This document shows, piece by piece, positions 61,761-64,000 of a DNA stretch of 64,000 nt. The notes under the pieces were generated by a model. The model searched no databases. It saw only the letters and a program-made list of their open reading frames with translations, and was not told the origin of the DNA. A program made the translations under genes and the position numbers. The DNA lies in contig NZ_QBKR01000008.1 of the NCBI RefSeq assembly GCF_003054245.1, forward strand, positions 62,001-126,000, written 5' to 3'. The first letter of the stretch is position 1. Each line of letters begins with the position of its first letter. This DNA is from Melghirimyces profundicolus. GTDB lineage: Bacteria > Bacillota > Bacilli > Thermoactinomycetales > DSM-45169.

Positions 61761-62098
61761 CCCCATCCCTCCCAAACAAATGGTCACCGGGCGGGATGCG
61801 AACCCTCATCCGTCATGCCCCTGAGGTCTCGCCCCGCCCTTGTCAATGTCCGGACGGTGTCACGGGAACACGGAGGGGCGGGGGAAGAACGTTCTTCATG
61901 GAGATCGTCGATCACCTCCTTCAATCAGCGGCCAACGAACCGCTTCACCGTCCTTGAAGGCCGGTACGGTCAGAGATGGATGGATACACCTTAGGTGAAT
62001 TGTATCAAAGAGCCGACGGACTTACGACAGGAAAGTCCGGATGGCGAGGGAAAAGCGGTGGGTATACACTTCGATATCCCACCCTGACCTTCCTGTCG
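61761..62098 (-). other. Structured leader/intergenic region between aldolase-family and EamA genes
   Basis: 338 bases. At the left it holds the leader peptide (61843-61899). At 62022-62098 there is a nested hairpin: outer arms ACGACAGGAAAGTC / GACCTTCCTGTCGT and inner arms GGTGGGTAT / ATATCCCACC, following the stop codon of the class II aldolase gene; it may terminate that gene or be the start of the EamA leader. A GAAGAACGTTCTTC perfect palindrome lies at 61884-61897, overlapping the leader ATG. I match no known riboswitch class by eye. Confidence 0.45.
61843..61899 (-). CDS. Candidate 18-aa leader peptide upstream of the EamA gene
   Basis: ATG 61899 is preceded by AAGGAGGTGATCG, an almost full complement of the 16S anti-Shine-Dalgarno sequence. 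The frame encodes MKNVLPPPLRVPVTPSGH and stops at 61843, 82 bases before the EamA start. A PPP stretch could pause the ribosome. A GGGCGGG...CCCGCCC inverted repeat lies between the leader stop and the EamA ribosome site, as expected for a translation-coupled switch. Speculative but specific. Confidence 0.45.
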   Translation of the reverse strand: MKNVLPPPLRVPVTPSGH

Positions 62099-62800
62099 TC
62101 ACTTCACTTTCCGGATCGGCCTCAGGATCCGGGATCCTGGATGCCGGCCTTCCAATCCCCAATCGGAACGAAGCCCGATCAGGCTGGAGACCTCCTCCGC
62201 GGTCAGCCGGCGTTCTTCCCCCAAGCCGCGGGCGATGGACCGGACCCGGGCTGCCATTTCAACCCATTCCATCTTGCGGTGCGCCTCGAACAAATCCCCA
62301 CCCACGGTCACCGCCCCGCGGTTTTCCAGCATCAAGGCATCATGGTCGGTGAGGTAAGGGCGGATTTTCCGCACCAGGTCTTCGGTACCCGGCATTCCGA
62401 GTGGAACGGTCGGAATCCCGCCCAGACGGAGGACGATCTCCGGCAACACCGGATCCATCAGCGAAATACCCGCCACCGTCAACGCCGTCGCCGTGGGCGG
62501 ATGCGCATGGATCACGCTCCCGAGGTCTTTCCGTTCACCGTAGATCGCCGCATGCATGCGGGATTCCGGAGAGACCTTCCCGGCGCCTTCCACCACCCGG
62601 CCCTCAAAATCGACGACGACCACGTCGGTCTTGTCCAAAAATCCTTTACTGACCCCGCCGGCGGTGATCAGGAAACGTTCCCCGGGAAGGCGGATGCTGA
62701 TATCGCCCCCGTCGGAAGCCACCAGGCCCCGGTCATAAAGCCTCCGCCCCACTTTGAGGATCGATTCGATCTCTTTTGAATATTTCCGTTGATATTCCAT
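62099..62800 (-). CDS. Class II aldolase/adducin-family protein
   Basis: A 233-aa protein with the fuculose-1-phosphate-aldolase-like fold. VASDGGDISIRLPGERFLIT, the SPESRMHAAIY region with the catalytic Glu and the zinc pair HAHPPTATAL are preserved. The third zinc histidine, usually in an NHG motif, is Arg161 here (ENRGAVTVGG; CGC where CAC is expected), so metal binding may be weakened. The start follows AAAGGAG. It may be an aldolase, an epimerase or a methylthioribulose-type dehydratase; not resolvable by eye. Confidence 0.87.
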   Translation of the reverse strand: MEYQRKYSKEIESILKVGRRLYDRGLVASDGGDISIRLPGERFLITAGGVSKGFLDKTDVVVVDFEGRVVEGAGKVSPESRMHAAIYGERKDLGSVIHAHPPTATALTVAGISLMDPVLPEIVLRLGGIPTVPLGMPGTEDLVRKIRPYLTDHDALMLENRGAVTVGGDLFEAHRKMEWVEMAARVRSIARGLGEERRLTAEEVSSLIGLRSDWGLEGRHPGSRILRPIRKVK

Positions 62801-62935
62801 AATCCCACTCCTTTATCCCTTGAAAGAGAGATTTAAAAGACACCCGAGGGAATTTTCCTATTATTAAACATTCTATAATAAAGACCGTTTTTCCGCCAAA
62901 AAATCCACCTTCCAATTTTTCCTTTTTTTATACGT

Positions 62936-62963
62936 AAAAAGCATCCCTTGGTTGAAGGGATGC
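62936..62963 (-). terminator. Intrinsic terminator, distal of two
   Basis: GCATCCCTT-GGTTG-AAGGGATGC stem with TTTTT on the minus strand, the second of two tandem terminators after the RodZ-like gene. Confidence 0.8.
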
Positions 62964-62999
62964 GGCTCCCGAAGAATGGCCCCGGTACGCGTCAAAAAC

Positions 63000-63022
63000 A
63001 AAAAACGCCCCTTTCCGGGCGC
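63000..63022 (-). terminator. Intrinsic terminator of the RodZ-like gene, proximal
   Basis: GCGCCCGGAAAGGGGCG stem followed by TTTTT on the minus strand. Confidence 0.75.
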
Positions 63023-63034
63023 TGACAAAAAGGA

Positions 63035-64000
63035 TCAATTCTTGATCACATGGAGGGTTCTCTTGGCTTTCACCGGCTGGCCGTTGATGGTGACATCCAC
63101 GTGTTCCGGGGAGCCAATGGTGACCCAGAGGTCGGTGCTGACGCTCTTTGCCTGTTTAAAGGGAAAGCTCTCTCCTTTTTTCAACGTCACATCTTTCACA
63201 TACCCCTGGTCGGAGTTTTTGGTTTCGCGAATCTGGATCCAGCTGGTTCCCTTGGCTTTAAACTGAAATTCCACCGCACTGGGTTCGCTCAGCTTGTATT
63301 CGCCGATTTGGCTTCCTTCGTTCACCGGGGTCACGCGGGCCAGGTCGGTTCCTTCGGCGGCGGTGCCGGCGGTCTGTACGTCCTGCCCCTTCTCCTGGGT
63401 TTGCTCTTCCGCGGGCTGATCCATCATGTTGCTGTAAGCCCACACCGTCATCGGAATCAGCAGGATGCATGAGACGACCGCCACGCGGGCCATCCACTTG
63501 TTGGAAAACAGCCCTTTCTTCTTCGCCTTGGAGTGGCGGGCAACCCCCCCCGCAGCCTTTTGTCTGGTGGAGCGGGAAAGGCGCCCTTCCCCTGTCTCCC
63601 GCTGAACGGGGAGGGGAAATCGGCTTCTTTCCTCATAAGGTGCGTTTTCCCCCGTGTAGGCACCATCCTCTTCCCTTGAACCGTAAAGGTCGGGAGATCC
63701 CTCCGCATGGAAGGAGTCTTCGCCCCCCTCTCCATAGGGCTCCTCCACGGAGGATCCGCGGCCGCTTCGGCTCAATCCCGACACCCTCCCCGTCCCTGTC
63801 AGGCCGGAGGTGGATCGTGGATTCGTCCGGGACCGGGAAGGCAGTCCCTCTTGGAGGTAGCCGCCGCCCTCATAGGAATCATGGGAAAAATCATCGCCGT
63901 ACCCGCCGTGATTCTGATCCTGGGAAGAATCACCGTGATGGCCGATCCCGCTGCGGTCCTCCGCTATCCGTCCCCGGCCGGTTTTTCCCAGCCCCGGGAT
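63035..64000 (-). CDS. RodZ-like protein with DUF4115 domain (5' end outside the window)
   Basis: The minus-strand frame is open from 63035 to the edge of the window (~320 residues visible), so the start is missing. The visible N-terminal part is a polar Gly/Ser/Asp-rich linker of ~180 residues (GLPSRSRTNPRSTSGLTG). A basic segment (AKKKGLFSNKW) precedes one transmembrane helix (VAVVSCILLIPMTVWAY). The C-terminal ~75 residues (FQFKAKGTSWIQIRETKNSD, LKKGESFPF, VTINGQPVKAKR) match the DUF4115 beta domain of RodZ-type cell-shape proteins, which normally begin with a cytoplasmic HTH domain. Confidence 0.75.
   Translation of the reverse strand: MPGLGKTGRGRIAEDRSGIGHHGDSSQDQNHGGYGDDFSHDSYEGGGYLQEGLPSRSRTNPRSTSGLTGTGRVSGLSRSGRGSSVEEPYGEGGEDSFHAEGSPDLYGSREEDGAYTGENAPYEERSRFPLPVQRETGEGRLSRSTRQKAAGGVARHSKAKKKGLFSNKWMARVAVVSCILLIPMTVWAYSNMMDQPAEEQTQEKGQDVQTAGTAAEGTDLARVTPVNEGSQIGEYKLSEPSAVEFQFKAKGTSWIQIRETKNSDQGYVKDVTLKKGESFPFKQAKSVSTDLWVTIGSPEHVDVTINGQPVKAKRTLHVIKN

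Noticed and set aside
62022-62098. Known riboswitch upstream of the EamA gene
   Set aside because: Folding elements are present but I could not match them to the SAM, guanidine, fluoride or other common riboswitch cores.

Overview
The window looks like a chromosomal segment of a moderately GC-rich Gram-positive spore-former, most probably of the family Thermoactinomycetaceae. This is an inference from gene content: the gatCAB and fadNAE operons are in the Bacillus order, a consensus Bacillus-type FadR box lies upstream of fadN, IDEAL-domain and YolD-like proteins are present, Shine-Dalgarno sites are AGGAGG-type, and a DUF6230/DUF6114 pair of the kind otherwise common in actinomycetes is present. 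I saw no rRNA, tRNA, CRISPR array, intact transposase or prophage.

Region by region. 0-5 kb: a Fur-box-controlled ferric-siderophore ABC importer (lipoprotein, two permeases, ATPase) with an FhuF-like iron reductase. 5.2-6.6 kb: an HTH-TPR regulator followed by an overlapping 44-codon secreted-peptide gene, a probable RRNPP quorum-sensing pair. 6.9-9.9 kb: a DUF6230/DUF6114 surface module that includes a secreted protein ending in a degenerate HPr/Crh-like domain, interrupted by a dispersed repeat. 9.9-11.7 kb: an AarF/UbiB-type kinase. 11.8-17.1 kb: a candidate oxidation operon (SCP2 lipid-binding protein, zinc alcohol dehydrogenase, R2-like ligand-binding oxidase, aldehyde dehydrogenase) divergent from a GAF-LuxR regulator. 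17.6-22.5 kb: an IDEAL-domain protein, an ABC-F ATPase and a scar-like zone with a candidate type I toxin-antitoxin locus and several decayed genes (Rrf2, tyrosine recombinase, helicase fragment, Gfo/Idh, DoxX). 22.6-33.8 kb: a SWIM-SNF2 helicase, a thioesterase, an RlmD-type rRNA methyltransferase, a phosphotransferase, DgkB, a half-glutamine protein and several small proteins. 33.8-37 kb: gatCAB. 37-47 kb: secreted or membrane enzymes (SGNH esterase, DUF5819 + HTTM-DCC pair, M14 carboxypeptidase, a large M36 metalloprotease). 47-54.6 kb: LysR regulator with a divergent flavodoxin-fold oxidoreductase, proline dehydrogenase, SDR and membrane proteins. 54.6-60.2 kb: fadN-fadA-fadE beta-oxidation. 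60.4-64 kb: ferredoxin, EamA exporter with a structured leader, class II aldolase family protein, and the C-terminal part of a RodZ-like protein running off the window.

Lipid metabolism recurs in fadNAE, the SCP2-R2lox-ADH-ALDH cluster, DgkB and the thioesterase. The R2lox cluster reads as a complete alcohol-aldehyde-acid oxidation line whose acid product could feed beta-oxidation (inference). A family of 70-310 bp intergenic repeats with GAAGCGTTGTGA-type terminal inverted repeats is scattered through the window and resembles a MITE.
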